A DNA stretch of 5,694 nucleotides from an uncultured Prevotella sp. (lineage in GTDB: Bacteria > Bacteroidota > Bacteroidia > Bacteroidales > Bacteroidaceae): contig USFX01000174.1 of the NCBI GenBank assembly GCA_900553965.1, positions 1 through 5,694 on the forward strand, in the 5' to 3' direction. Both the position numbers and the translations under genes were made by a program. The notes beneath the pieces are model-generated. The model searched no databases and was not told where the DNA came from. It worked only from the letters and a program-made list of their open reading frames with translations. Numbering within the stretch: the stretch's first letter is position 1; the number at the start of each line of letters is the position of its first letter. This document shows positions 1 to 5,694 of this stretch, piece by piece.

Positions 1-905
1 CCGCCATCGTCTATGCCGGAGTAGGCAAAAGCGATTGGGAAATAAATCTCGGTCTCGACCATGATATTTTCTGCTTCAATGTAGAGAGTCTGGCGGAACT
101 GGAAGTAATAAATGAGCTGGCAGAGAAGAAAGGGAAGACGGCAAACGTGGCATTCCGCATCAATCCGGACGTTGGGGCGCACACACATGCCAACATCACG
201 ACAGGTCTGGCCGAGAACAAATTCGGCATCGCCATGAGCGATATGAAGACCGTAATACGGCGGGCGGCGGAACTCAGTAATGTCAAATACGTCGGCCTCC
301 ACTTCCACATCGGCTCCCAGATACTTGAAATGGATGATTTCGTAGCGCTATGCGACCGTATCAACGAGCTGCAGACACAATTGGAAGAAGCAAGCCTCGG
401 TGTTGGACACATCAATGTGGGAGGTGGTCTCGGCATTGACTACAATGCCCCTGACGAACATCCGATACCGGATTTCAAGGCCTACTTCGACACCTATGCA
501 AAGCATCTGAAGCTCCGTCCGGGCCAGAAACTGCACTTCGAGCTCGGCCGTGCCGTAGTGGCTCAATGCGGTTCGCTCATCACCCGCACGCTCTATATCA
601 AGCAGGGGACGACAAAACAGTTTGCCATTGTTGACGCCGGTATGACCGACCTTATCCGCCCGGCATTGTATCAGGCGTCCCACAAGATAGAAAATATCAG
701 CAGCGACATGCCTTGCGAGCTGTATGATGTCGTGGGACCGATATGCGAGTCGAGCGATGTCTTTGCAAAACAGATCAGTCTCAACAAGACCAAACGCGGA
801 GATTTCATCGCCATCCGCTCTGCCGGAGCCTACGGTGAGATCATGGCATCGGGATATAACTGCCGGTGTCTGCCGGAAGGTTACTTGAGTGAAGAATTGA
901 AATAA
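1..905 (+). CDS. lysA: Diaminopimelate decarboxylase (LysA), 3' part, cut by left window edge
   Basis: This PLP-dependent cytosolic enzyme decarboxylates meso-diaminopimelate to L-lysine, the last step of lysine synthesis; its substrate is also a peptidoglycan precursor. The frame is open from base 3 and gives 300 residues, against about 385-420 for the family, so roughly the first 85 residues, including the PLP-binding lysine, lie outside the window. Counting from base 3, visible family motifs are HFHIGSQ (100-106), the phosphate-binding glycine loop GGGLGIDY (140-147), ELGR (180-183; most family members have EPGR), the active-site CESSD (C248) and SAGAYGE (Y277), which contacts the cofactor. 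The GTG at 147 is internal, because homologous sequence (AGVGKSDWEI, FNVESLAELE) continues upstream of it. The C-terminus is complete and the next gene starts 3 bp later. Assignment to fold-type III decarboxylases is very safe, and DAP rather than arginine or ornithine specificity is well supported by CESSDVF. Confidence 0.96.
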   Translation, partial: AIVYAGVGKSDWEINLGLDHDIFCFNVESLAELEVINELAEKKGKTANVAFRINPDVGAHTHANITTGLAENKFGIAMSDMKTVIRRAAELSNVKYVGLHFHIGSQILEMDDFVALCDRINELQTQLEEASLGVGHINVGGGLGIDYNAPDEHPIPDFKAYFDTYAKHLKLRPGQKLHFELGRAVVAQCGSLITRTLYIKQGTTKQFAIVDAGMTDLIRPALYQASHKIENISSDMPCELYDVVGPICESSDVFAKQISLNKTKRGDFIAIRSAGAYGEIMASGYNCRCLPEGYLSEELK

Positions 906-908
906 AGC

Positions 909-2054
909 ATGACAACAGAGGAAATCATGACCATCACGGCAAGCAGCATATTGGTGCTGCTTGCCATCATAACCCCACTGTGCAACGGATTGTTCAGAAA
1001 TCCATTGCGCAAGAAGAAGAGCAGCGGCACGAAAGACGGTACGGCCGCTCCCCTTTCCATCATACTTACCGTTCACGATCAGGGATATGAGCTTGAGCGC
1101 AACCTGCCGTTGTTGTTATCTCAGAAATATGAAGCCGGCTTTGAAGTCATCGTTGTCGACGAATCATCCACGGACAACACAGACGATGTGCTCACACTTC
1201 TGAAGAGCCAATATCCCAATCTCTACACGACATTCATTCCGGAATCAAGCCATTACCTCAGCCGCCGCAAGCTGGCACTGACCATCGGTATCAAGGCGGC
1301 CAAGAACGAATGGCTCATCCTGACCGACGCCGACTGCCGGCCGGACAGCGACGGCTGGCTTGAAGCGATGTCACGCCACTGCAACGATGGAACGGACATC
1401 GTGCTCGGATATTCAAACTACGCACAGCCGACAAGCTCTTTCTACAGGTTTGAGCGTCTGATCTCCTCATGCCTTTTCATGCGGAAGGCACAGAAGGGTA
1501 TGGCATACAGATACGACGGAAACAATCTTGCCATACGCAAGAGTGCCTTCATGAGCCATAACGGCTTCGTGAAGAATCTGAAATACCTACGCGGGGAATA
1601 TGATTTCCTTGTGAATGAATATGCCCTGCCAGGCCGCACTGCCGTTGCCACGGAACCGGAGACATTCCTGCGGCAGGACGAACCGTCCGCAAAGACATGG
1701 ACGAACAGCCATCTCTTCTACATGGAGACACGGAAACACCTCAAGCGCTCCGCGGCATACAGGTTTCAGTTCAATCTCGACATGACGATGCTGTACGCCA
1801 ACTATATCCTCATCATCTCAGCGCTGACATTCTCTCTGAGGTCATCCGACATCATCCTGACTGCCGCCGCATCATTGAGCCTCATCATCACGCTTGTCAT
1901 GCGGACGCTGATAGCCCGTCGGACCGCAGCCGGATTCGGCGAGAAACTGCCCTGCGCGCTCATTCCGCTGATGGAGCTGCGCCTCCTGTGGCAGAACGCC
2001 TGGTTCATGCTGCGTCATCGCCGTTCAGACAAATACGACTTCATCCGCAGATAG
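909..2054 (+). CDS. Membrane-anchored family 2 glycosyltransferase
   Basis: This 381-residue protein probably transfers a sugar from a nucleotide-sugar at the cytoplasmic face of the inner membrane; donor and acceptor cannot be read from the sequence. Residues 9-29 form a hydrophobic N-terminal helix followed by a basic RNPLRKKK stretch. The GT-A domain starts at PLSIILTVHDQG (48-59), continues with EVIVVDESSTDNT (79-91) and has the metal/nucleotide motif TDADCRP (139-145, DAD 140-142). GNNLAIRK (204-211) matches the acceptor-side region of GT2 enzymes, GEYDF (229-233) sits where an ED-type catalytic base is usual, and RQDEPSAKTW (255-264) loosely resembles a Q-x-x-R-W motif. Two further hydrophobic segments lie at about 295-310 and 314-331. 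The ATG at 909, 3 bp after the lysA stop, is preferred over the in-frame ATG at 927 because of the tight coupling. The family is clear; the job could be in lipopolysaccharide, capsule or other glycan assembly. Confidence 0.9.
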   Translation: MTTEEIMTITASSILVLLAIITPLCNGLFRNPLRKKKSSGTKDGTAAPLSIILTVHDQGYELERNLPLLLSQKYEAGFEVIVVDESSTDNTDDVLTLLKSQYPNLYTTFIPESSHYLSRRKLALTIGIKAAKNEWLILTDADCRPDSDGWLEAMSRHCNDGTDIVLGYSNYAQPTSSFYRFERLISSCLFMRKAQKGMAYRYDGNNLAIRKSAFMSHNGFVKNLKYLRGEYDFLVNEYALPGRTAVATEPETFLRQDEPSAKTWTNSHLFYMETRKHLKRSAAYRFQFNLDMTMLYANYILIISALTFSLRSSDIILTAAASLSLIITLVMRTLIARRTAAGFGEKLPCALIPLMELRLLWQNAWFMLRHRRSDKYDFIRR

Positions 2055-2094
2055 AACCGACTGTCCATACACACGTCAAACAACCGATAGAGCC

Positions 2095-3189
2095 ATGAAG
2101 ATCCTGCATTTCCACACCGGTACAGACAGCATGATAACCCAGTATGTTACCATGCTGGCAGACGCAATGAAGGAATATGCGGAAGTCTATGCTGCCTCAA
2201 CCCTGATTTCATTCCGCAAACAACTCCACAAGCATCATCCCGACATCGTCCATATCCACGGATGCTGGTCGTTCCAGACGGCGACGGCAGCCTATACGGC
2301 AACAAGCAAGCACGTGCGCATCGTCTTCACACCTCATGGACAGTTGGAGCTATGGGTCATGAAGCAGGACTACTGGAAAGAGAAATTGCCCAAGACACTG
2401 GCCTTTCAGCGCCGTGTCGTCAGCTGGGCATACGCCGTGATTGCCATGGGACGCATGGAGGAGAACAACCTGAAGCGGATGAAATGGAACACGCGTATTG
2501 AAACCGTGCGCAACCCTCTTGTCACGGATTCGATAACAGTAGCGGAGGCTGGGACGCTCATATTTGCCATTTACCAGAAAGTCATGGACACCAACGTCCT
2601 GCAACTGATGGACAAGACAACCGCCAGCGCCATCCGCCCGCTCATCAAAGCAGGACTGACGGGTGACCACCTGTGGCTGAGCGACACGGAATACAACATC
2701 TTCCGCAATCCAGAAGACATATCATGGCACAAAATCATGGTCTATTCCGCTCAGGAGAACATCCTCGAAACCATACGCCGGGGCATCAGCGTGCTCGGCG
2801 TCGACGTTCCGGACTTTTCGCCGGAAGCCATCCCCCACTATCTTCCCGACAACTTCATTCCCTCCCACCCCATTTCCGCCATTGACAGCAATGACGCCAA
2901 CAAGCGTATGGTCGCCATGATTGAACAGGCAAGGAAATACGCTTCAACCGGAAGACTGACCATATATAATATGGTGGAGCTGACCTCGGCACTGCTCCGG
3001 AACGACATCAACGACGACAAGGTGAAGGAACAGCTGTCGGACAAGAGCCTGCTGAAATTTGCCGGACGGCTGATGAAGGCCGCAGCTGACATGACCGGAC
3101 TGGACGAGGGATTCATGCCGGTGAAGGCGATAGACGACAAGAAGACAAATAAGATTAAATCAACAATAAACAAGCACTTGGAAATATGA
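2095..3189 (+). CDS. Glycosyltransferase family 4-like protein with atypical C-terminal half
   Basis: A 364-residue protein with no signal peptide or membrane segment. Residues 1 to about 146 look like the N-terminal Rossmann half of a GT-B enzyme: MKILHFHTG at the start, DIVHIHGCWS (50-59), TPHGQLELWVMKQ (79-91, like the SPRGMLEPWA motif of GT4 enzymes) and VRNPLVTDS (138-146). The rest does not show the donor-binding features expected of GT4, such as an E-x7-E pair with a nearby EPFG- or PSxxEG-like stretch. Instead it is largely helical and charged, with NPEDISWHKIMVYSAQENILETIRRGI (around 210-236) and a lysine-rich tail. The reading frame stays open with normal codon use across the change, so a frameshift is not apparent. 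It lies 40 bp after the GT2 gene and its TGA overlaps the fbp ATG. It may be an active enzyme, a partner subunit of the neighbouring GT2 or a regulatory protein. Coding status is firm; activity is uncertain. Confidence 0.85.
   Translation: MKILHFHTGTDSMITQYVTMLADAMKEYAEVYAASTLISFRKQLHKHHPDIVHIHGCWSFQTATAAYTATSKHVRIVFTPHGQLELWVMKQDYWKEKLPKTLAFQRRVVSWAYAVIAMGRMEENNLKRMKWNTRIETVRNPLVTDSITVAEAGTLIFAIYQKVMDTNVLQLMDKTTASAIRPLIKAGLTGDHLWLSDTEYNIFRNPEDISWHKIMVYSAQENILETIRRGISVLGVDVPDFSPEAIPHYLPDNFIPSHPISAIDSNDANKRMVAMIEQARKYASTGRLTIYNMVELTSALLRNDINDDKVKEQLSDKSLLKFAGRLMKAAADMTGLDEGFMPVKAIDDKKTNKIKSTINKHLEI
3186..3189 (+). other. ATGA stop/start overlap coupling the GT4-like gene to fbp
   Basis: The fbp ATG (3186-3188) and the upstream TGA (3187-3189) share two bases within ATGA. 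No strong Shine-Dalgarno sequence is seen in the preceding A-rich stretch. Re-initiation by ribosomes finishing the upstream gene is the natural reading, although Bacteroidetes often start translation without a Shine-Dalgarno sequence. Confidence 0.75.
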
Positions 3190-5174
3190 CTTCAACAAAC
3201 CATCATTATGACATAGAGGCAGACATGCGCTATCTCAGCCTGTTGTCCCAATCATTTCCAACCGTAGCGGACGCAAGCACGGAGATAATCAATCTCGAAG
3301 CTATTCTCAATCTGCCCAAGGGCACAGAACACTTCCTTGCAGACATCCACGGCGAGAACGAGGCGTTCCAGCACGTGCTGAAAAACGCATCGGGAAACAT
3401 CAAGCGTAAGGTCAACGAAATATTCGCCGGCGACATACGCGAGTCGGAGAAGAAAGACCTCTGCACGCTCATATACTATCCCGAGCGCAAACTGGAACTC
3501 ATCAAAGCGTCAGAACCGGACATCGACGACTGGTATCACATAACAATCCACCAACTGGTCAAGATCTGCCGTGACGTCAGCAGCAAATATACGCGCTCAA
3601 AGGTGAGACGCTCACTGCCGGCCGATTTCAGCTATATCATAGAGGAGCTCCTGCACGAAAGGGCCGACGACACGAACAAGGCGGCCTACGTCAACGTCAT
3701 CGTCAACACAATCATCAGCACCGGACGCGCCGACGACTTCATCATCGCCCTATCCGGCGTCATCCAGCGGCTCGCCATAGACCAGCTCCACATCCTCGGA
3801 GACATCTACGACCGCGGTCCCGGCGCCCATATCATCATGGACGCCATGCAACGCTACCACAGCTGGGACATCCAGTGGGGCAATCACGACATTCTCTGGA
3901 TGGGAGCCTGCGCCGGCAACGACGCCTGCATCTGCAACGTCCTGCGCCTCTCCCTGCGCTATGCCAACCTTGCAACGCTTGAGGAGGGCTACGGCATCAA
4001 CCTCGTCCCGCTGGCCACATTCGCCATGGACGCCTACGGAGACGACCCGTGCGAGGAGTTTCTTCCAAAGCTGCTCAAGGGCAACCGCATGGACGAGAAG
4101 ACGCGCCAGCTCACGGCCAAGATGCACAAGGCCATCAGCATCATCCAGTTCAAGGAGGAGGCCCGCATCTTCAAGCGCCGTCCAGAATGGAAAATGCAGG
4201 ACCGCTGTCTGTTCAACAACGTTGACTATGAGCGCGGCATATGCACTATCGACGGCAAGGAATACGAAATGACATGCAACCATTTCCCGACCGTCGATCC
4301 CAACAATCCCGACAGTCTGACACCGGAGGAAGAGCAGCTCATGAAGCGTCTTCACCACTCGTTCACGGTCAGCGAGAAACTCCGCAAGCACATCCGGACA
4401 CTGCTGAGCCACGGCTGCATGTACGCCATCTACAACAGCAATCTTCTCTTCCACGCCTCCATCCCGCTCAACAGCGACGGAACACTGAAAGAGGTGGAAC
4501 TGTATAAGGGCAAAAAATACAGCGGTCTCCAACTCATGCTCAACACCGGCATGCTCATACGCTCGGCTTTCGAAAGCGACACGGAGCTGGAAGAGCGCAG
4601 CTATGCCATCGACTATTTCCTCTATCTCTGGTGCGGAAAGGACAGCCCGCTGTTCGACAAGTCGAAGATGGCAACCTTTGAACGCTATTTCCTCAAAGAC
4701 AGGGAGACATACAAGGAAGAGAAAGGCAACTACTTCAAACTGCGTGACAACGAGGAAATCTGCGACCGCATTCTTGACGCGTTCAACGTCACAGGCCCCA
4801 ACCGCCACATCATCAACGGGCACGTTCCCGTTCACGCCTCAAATGGCGAAAACCCGATCAAGGCCAACGGGAAGCTGATGGTCATCGACGGAGGGTTCAG
4901 CGAGGCATATCACAAAGAGACCGGAATCGCCGGCTATACCCTCGTCTACCACAGCCGCGGTTTCCAGCTCGTCCAGCACGAACCGTTCACGTCCGCGGCC
5001 GACTCCATCCAGCGCGGGACGGACATCAAGAGCACGACGCAGATTGTCGAGATGTCCACCCACCGCATGCTGGTGGCCGACACGGACAAGGGAGCAGAGC
5101 TGCGCGCCCAGATTTCCGACCTCAAGGAACTGCTCTATGCCTACCGCCACGGCATCATAAAGGAGAAAAGATAA
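3186..5174 (+). CDS. fbp: Fructose-1,6-bisphosphatase, class III
   Basis: This cytosolic metal-dependent enzyme hydrolyses fructose 1,6-bisphosphate to fructose 6-phosphate, a committing step of gluconeogenesis that feeds hexose phosphates into cell-wall and polysaccharide synthesis. The 662 residues match the usual length of the class III (Firmicutes/Bacteroidetes) FBPases, which are unrelated in fold to the class I and GlpX enzymes. Calcineurin-like phosphoesterase motifs appear in order: ADIHGE (52-57), GDIYDRGP (205-212), WGNHD (231-235), NGHVPVHA (544-551) and IDGGFSEAY (567-575), followed by GIAGYTLVYHSRG. These supply the Asp, His and Asn ligands of a two-metal site. The N-terminal region (NLEAILNLPKGTEHFL) and the long helical insert between the metal motifs are also typical of the class. 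The ATG lies inside the stop of the preceding gene (ATGA, 3186-3189), which suggests translational coupling. All expected motifs are intact. Confidence 0.97.
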   Translation: MTSTNHHYDIEADMRYLSLLSQSFPTVADASTEIINLEAILNLPKGTEHFLADIHGENEAFQHVLKNASGNIKRKVNEIFAGDIRESEKKDLCTLIYYPERKLELIKASEPDIDDWYHITIHQLVKICRDVSSKYTRSKVRRSLPADFSYIIEELLHERADDTNKAAYVNVIVNTIISTGRADDFIIALSGVIQRLAIDQLHILGDIYDRGPGAHIIMDAMQRYHSWDIQWGNHDILWMGACAGNDACICNVLRLSLRYANLATLEEGYGINLVPLATFAMDAYGDDPCEEFLPKLLKGNRMDEKTRQLTAKMHKAISIIQFKEEARIFKRRPEWKMQDRCLFNNVDYERGICTIDGKEYEMTCNHFPTVDPNNPDSLTPEEEQLMKRLHHSFTVSEKLRKHIRTLLSHGCMYAIYNSNLLFHASIPLNSDGTLKEVELYKGKKYSGLQLMLNTGMLIRSAFESDTELEERSYAIDYFLYLWCGKDSPLFDKSKMATFERYFLKDRETYKEEKGNYFKLRDNEEICDRILDAFNVTGPNRHIINGHVPVHASNGENPIKANGKLMVIDGGFSEAYHKETGIAGYTLVYHSRGFQLVQHEPFTSAADSIQRGTDIKSTTQIVEMSTHRMLVADTDKGAELRAQISDLKELLYAYRHGIIKEKR

Positions 5175-5204
5175 GGCAGGAGCTTCATTTTTCTTTGGAC
5201 AGAA

Positions 5205-5251
5205 TTGCGGGTTATGAATTGTTAGGGCGATTGACAATTCATAACCCGCAA
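5205..5251 (+). terminator. Perfect 18-bp inverted repeat after fbp, probable transcript 3'-end hairpin
   Basis: The arms TTGCGGGTTATGAATTGT (5205-5222) and ACAATTCATAACCCGCAA (5234-5251) are exactly complementary, with an 11-nt loop (5223-5233). The left arm begins 30 bp after the fbp stop, where the end of the transcription unit is expected. No T-run follows on the + strand and none follows on the - strand, so it is not a textbook intrinsic terminator. It may instead stop RNA decay, act with Rho, or be a copy of a small palindromic repeat. The palindrome itself is certain; the terminator role is inferred from position. Confidence 0.6.
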
Positions 5252-5261
5252 GTTGTTATCG

Positions 5262-5277
5262 GAGCGTCTTAACGCTC
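5262..5277. repeat. Short hairpin, 6-bp stem with CTTA loop
   Basis: GAGCGT (5262-5267) and ACGCTC (5272-5277) pair perfectly around a four-base loop. It sits 10 bp after the larger palindrome and has no T-run behind it. It might reinforce termination after fbp, or it could be chance. Confidence 0.35.
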
Positions 5278-5310
5278 AAGAAAGATTACCAAATTTAACA
5301 TTTGAGATTT

Positions 5311-5340
5311 TCCGAAATCAAGCACGAAAACTCCGAAATC
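5311..5340. repeat. 9-bp direct repeat TCCGAAATC, two copies 21 bp apart
   Basis: TCCGAAATC occurs at 5311-5319 and at 5332-5340. The first copy also forms a small hairpin, GATTT (5306-5310) with AAATC (5315-5319) around TCCG. A 21-bp offset is about two helical turns, which would fit paired protein binding, but two copies are weak evidence. Confidence 0.4.
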
Positions 5341-5386
5341 CGGACATTTCCGCCTCTTTTCATGTCCCCGGGAAAGCAATGTCCGG
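5340..5386. repeat. 9-bp perfect inverted repeat flanking a SmaI-type palindrome
   Basis: CCGGACATT (5340-5348) is exactly complementary to AATGTCCGG (5378-5386), leaving a 29-nt spacer. The spacer contains a second partial target for the left arm, ATGTCC (5362-5367), so a 6-bp alternative stem competes with the 9-bp one. The spacer also holds the palindrome CCCGGG (5367-5372). This forms the left flank of the 22-bp periodic block and may belong to the same element. Confidence 0.5.
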
Positions 5387-5513
5387 GCAATAAGACCCTC
5401 CTGGGGTCGCAATAAGCACGCCGTCATCCTCCAACGGGGCCGCCGTCGCAATGCAACGAGGCCCTTGTTGCAAGGTCGGGAGGGCCTTATTGCAAAGTCG
5501 GGGAAATGTAATG
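5387..5513. repeat. Degenerate 22-bp periodic GC-rich repeat block
   Basis: The tetramer GCAA recurs at 5387, 5409, 5448, 5470 and 5492. A degenerate CCAA at 5431 fills the larger gap, so the steps are 22, 22, 17, 22 and 22 bp. Units 1 and 2 share GCAATAAG and units 5 and 6 share GCAARGTCGGG; several junctions read GTC or KTT before GCAA. CTTATTGC (5486-5493) is the inverse of the GCAATAAG in units 1 and 2. A 22-bp period is not a multiple of three, which argues against a protein repeat, and there are no unique spacers as in CRISPR. On the - strand the units begin with TTGC. The function is unknown; a dispersed intergenic repeat family or a structured RNA are the main options. Confidence 0.55.
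5452..5487 (+). other. Two interleaved perfect stems in H-type pseudoknot order
   Basis: TGCAAC (5452-5457) pairs with GTTGCA (5467-5472), and AGGCCCT (5459-5465) pairs with AGGGCCT (5481-5487). The strands alternate without sharing a base, leaving a 1-nt first loop, a 1-nt junction and an 8-nt third loop. Those lengths suit an H-type pseudoknot with 6-bp and 7-bp stems. A local 5-bp hairpin, CCTTG (5463-5467) with CAAGG (5471-5475), competes with both. The complementarity is seen directly; folding as RNA is inferred, and either strand could be transcribed. Confidence 0.35.
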
Positions 5514-5564
5514 GAATGTGAGTGTGGTGTTATTTAGTTGAGTATCAGGGTGTTATGTAAAACC

Positions 5565-5663
5565 ATGAAAAACCGGAGCTTTTTGCCCGAAATACGTGAT
5601 TTTTTCGTCAGTGGCCGTTTTTTGAAGAGGTTTGTCCTGTTCCTTAATTCCGCAACACTATAA
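5565..5663 (+). CDS. Possible 32-residue small protein, doubtful
   Basis: An ATG at 5565 opens a frame ending in TAA at 5661-5663. The peptide begins MKNRSFLPEIRDFF and continues VSGRFLKRFVLFLN, making it rich in Phe, Leu, Arg and Lys and potentially amphipathic. Much of the Phe and Leu content comes from three T-runs, so the composition may be a by-product of low-complexity DNA. No clear ribosome-binding site precedes it, and a frame of this length can occur by chance. It is listed because nothing else explains this stretch. Confidence 0.15.
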   Translation: MKNRSFLPEIRDFFVSGRFLKRFVLFLNSATL

Positions 5664-5694
5664 TTTAACTTTATTTATAAGTTCCTGAGCAACA

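Larger units (their letters stand above)
5175..5694. other. 520-bp intergenic region with structured repeats and an AT-rich right end
   Basis: No convincing gene, tRNA or rRNA was found on either strand. From left to right it contains the 18-bp palindrome, a small hairpin, the palindrome-dense block at about 5306-5513, and an AT-rich stretch. That stretch carries two copies of GGTGTTAT (5526-5533 and 5549-5556) and T-runs at 5580-5584, 5600-5605 and 5618-5623. The right end (5655-5680, including TATAATTTAA) is the most AT-rich part and could be the leader or promoter region of a gene beyond the window. A good Bacteroidetes promoter pair (TTTG and TAnnTTTG, 19-21 bp apart) was not found. Confidence 0.7.

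Noticed and set aside
147..149. GTG as the true start of lysA
   Set aside because: Family-like sequence continues in frame upstream to the window edge (AGVGKSDWEI, FNVESLAELE), so the GTG is an internal valine.
348..1076. 242-codon - strand frame across lysA and the GT2 start
   Set aside because: It is antisense to two well-recognised genes, has no family resemblance and crosses the junction between them.
2480..2560. Frameshift explaining the motif change in the GT4-like gene
   Set aside because: The frame remains open for a further 200 codons with normal composition, and the alternative frames nearby show no glycosyltransferase motifs.
3750..4835. Long open frame (361 codons) on the - strand inside fbp
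   Set aside because: It lies antisense to a complete class III FBPase with all catalytic motifs, and its Val/Glu/Ala-rich composition is what a mirrored GC-rich coding strand gives.
5269..5451. 60-codon - strand frame in the intergenic region
   Set aside because: It runs through the palindromic block, its basic Arg-rich start derives from GC-rich repeat units, and the 22-bp period breaks any protein periodicity.
5387..5513. CRISPR array
   Set aside because: Units adjoin without unique spacers, are only 22 bp and degenerate, and no cas gene is visible.
5624..5670. Bacteroidetes-type promoter (TTTG at 5631-5634 with TATAATTTAA at 5659-5668)
   Set aside because: The spacing of at least 24 bp exceeds the usual 19-21 bp and the -7 element lacks TTTG, so it cannot be supported beyond an AT-rich region.

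Overview
The window looks like a chromosomal segment of a Bacteroidales bacterium, most likely Prevotella or a close relative. This rests on protein-level recognition: a Bacteroidetes-style diaminopimelate decarboxylase, a 662-residue class III fructose-bisphosphatase, poor Shine-Dalgarno sequences and roughly balanced coding GC. No taxonomic search was possible, so the genus is an inference.

Positions 1-5174 hold four genes, all on the + strand and tightly packed. They are the 3' part of lysA (cut by the left edge), a membrane-anchored family 2 glycosyltransferase 3 bp downstream, a protein with a GT4-like N-terminal half after a 40 bp gap, and fbp, which overlaps the third gene by 4 bp (ATGA). 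Spacing suggests one transcription unit, whose promoter would lie left of the window. The unit combines lysine/meso-diaminopimelate metabolism, two probable glycan-building enzymes and the committing phosphatase of gluconeogenesis. A shared theme of cell-envelope precursor supply is possible, but it is inference.

Positions 5175-5694 (520 bp) contain no convincing gene but a lot of structure. An exact 18-bp inverted repeat begins 30 bp after fbp and is probably its transcript 3' end. A small 6-bp hairpin follows. From about 5306 to 5513 there is a GC-rich, palindrome-dense block. Within it, GCAA anchors recur at 22-bp steps (5387, 5409, degenerate 5431, then 5448, 5470, 5492), and two perfect stems interleave in H-type pseudoknot order (5452-5487). 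The last 180 bp are AT-rich, with three T-runs and a 32-codon ORF of uncertain reality. The best candidate for something undescribed is this block, probably a dispersed intergenic repeat or structured RNA element; a search of the same genome for further copies would decide it.
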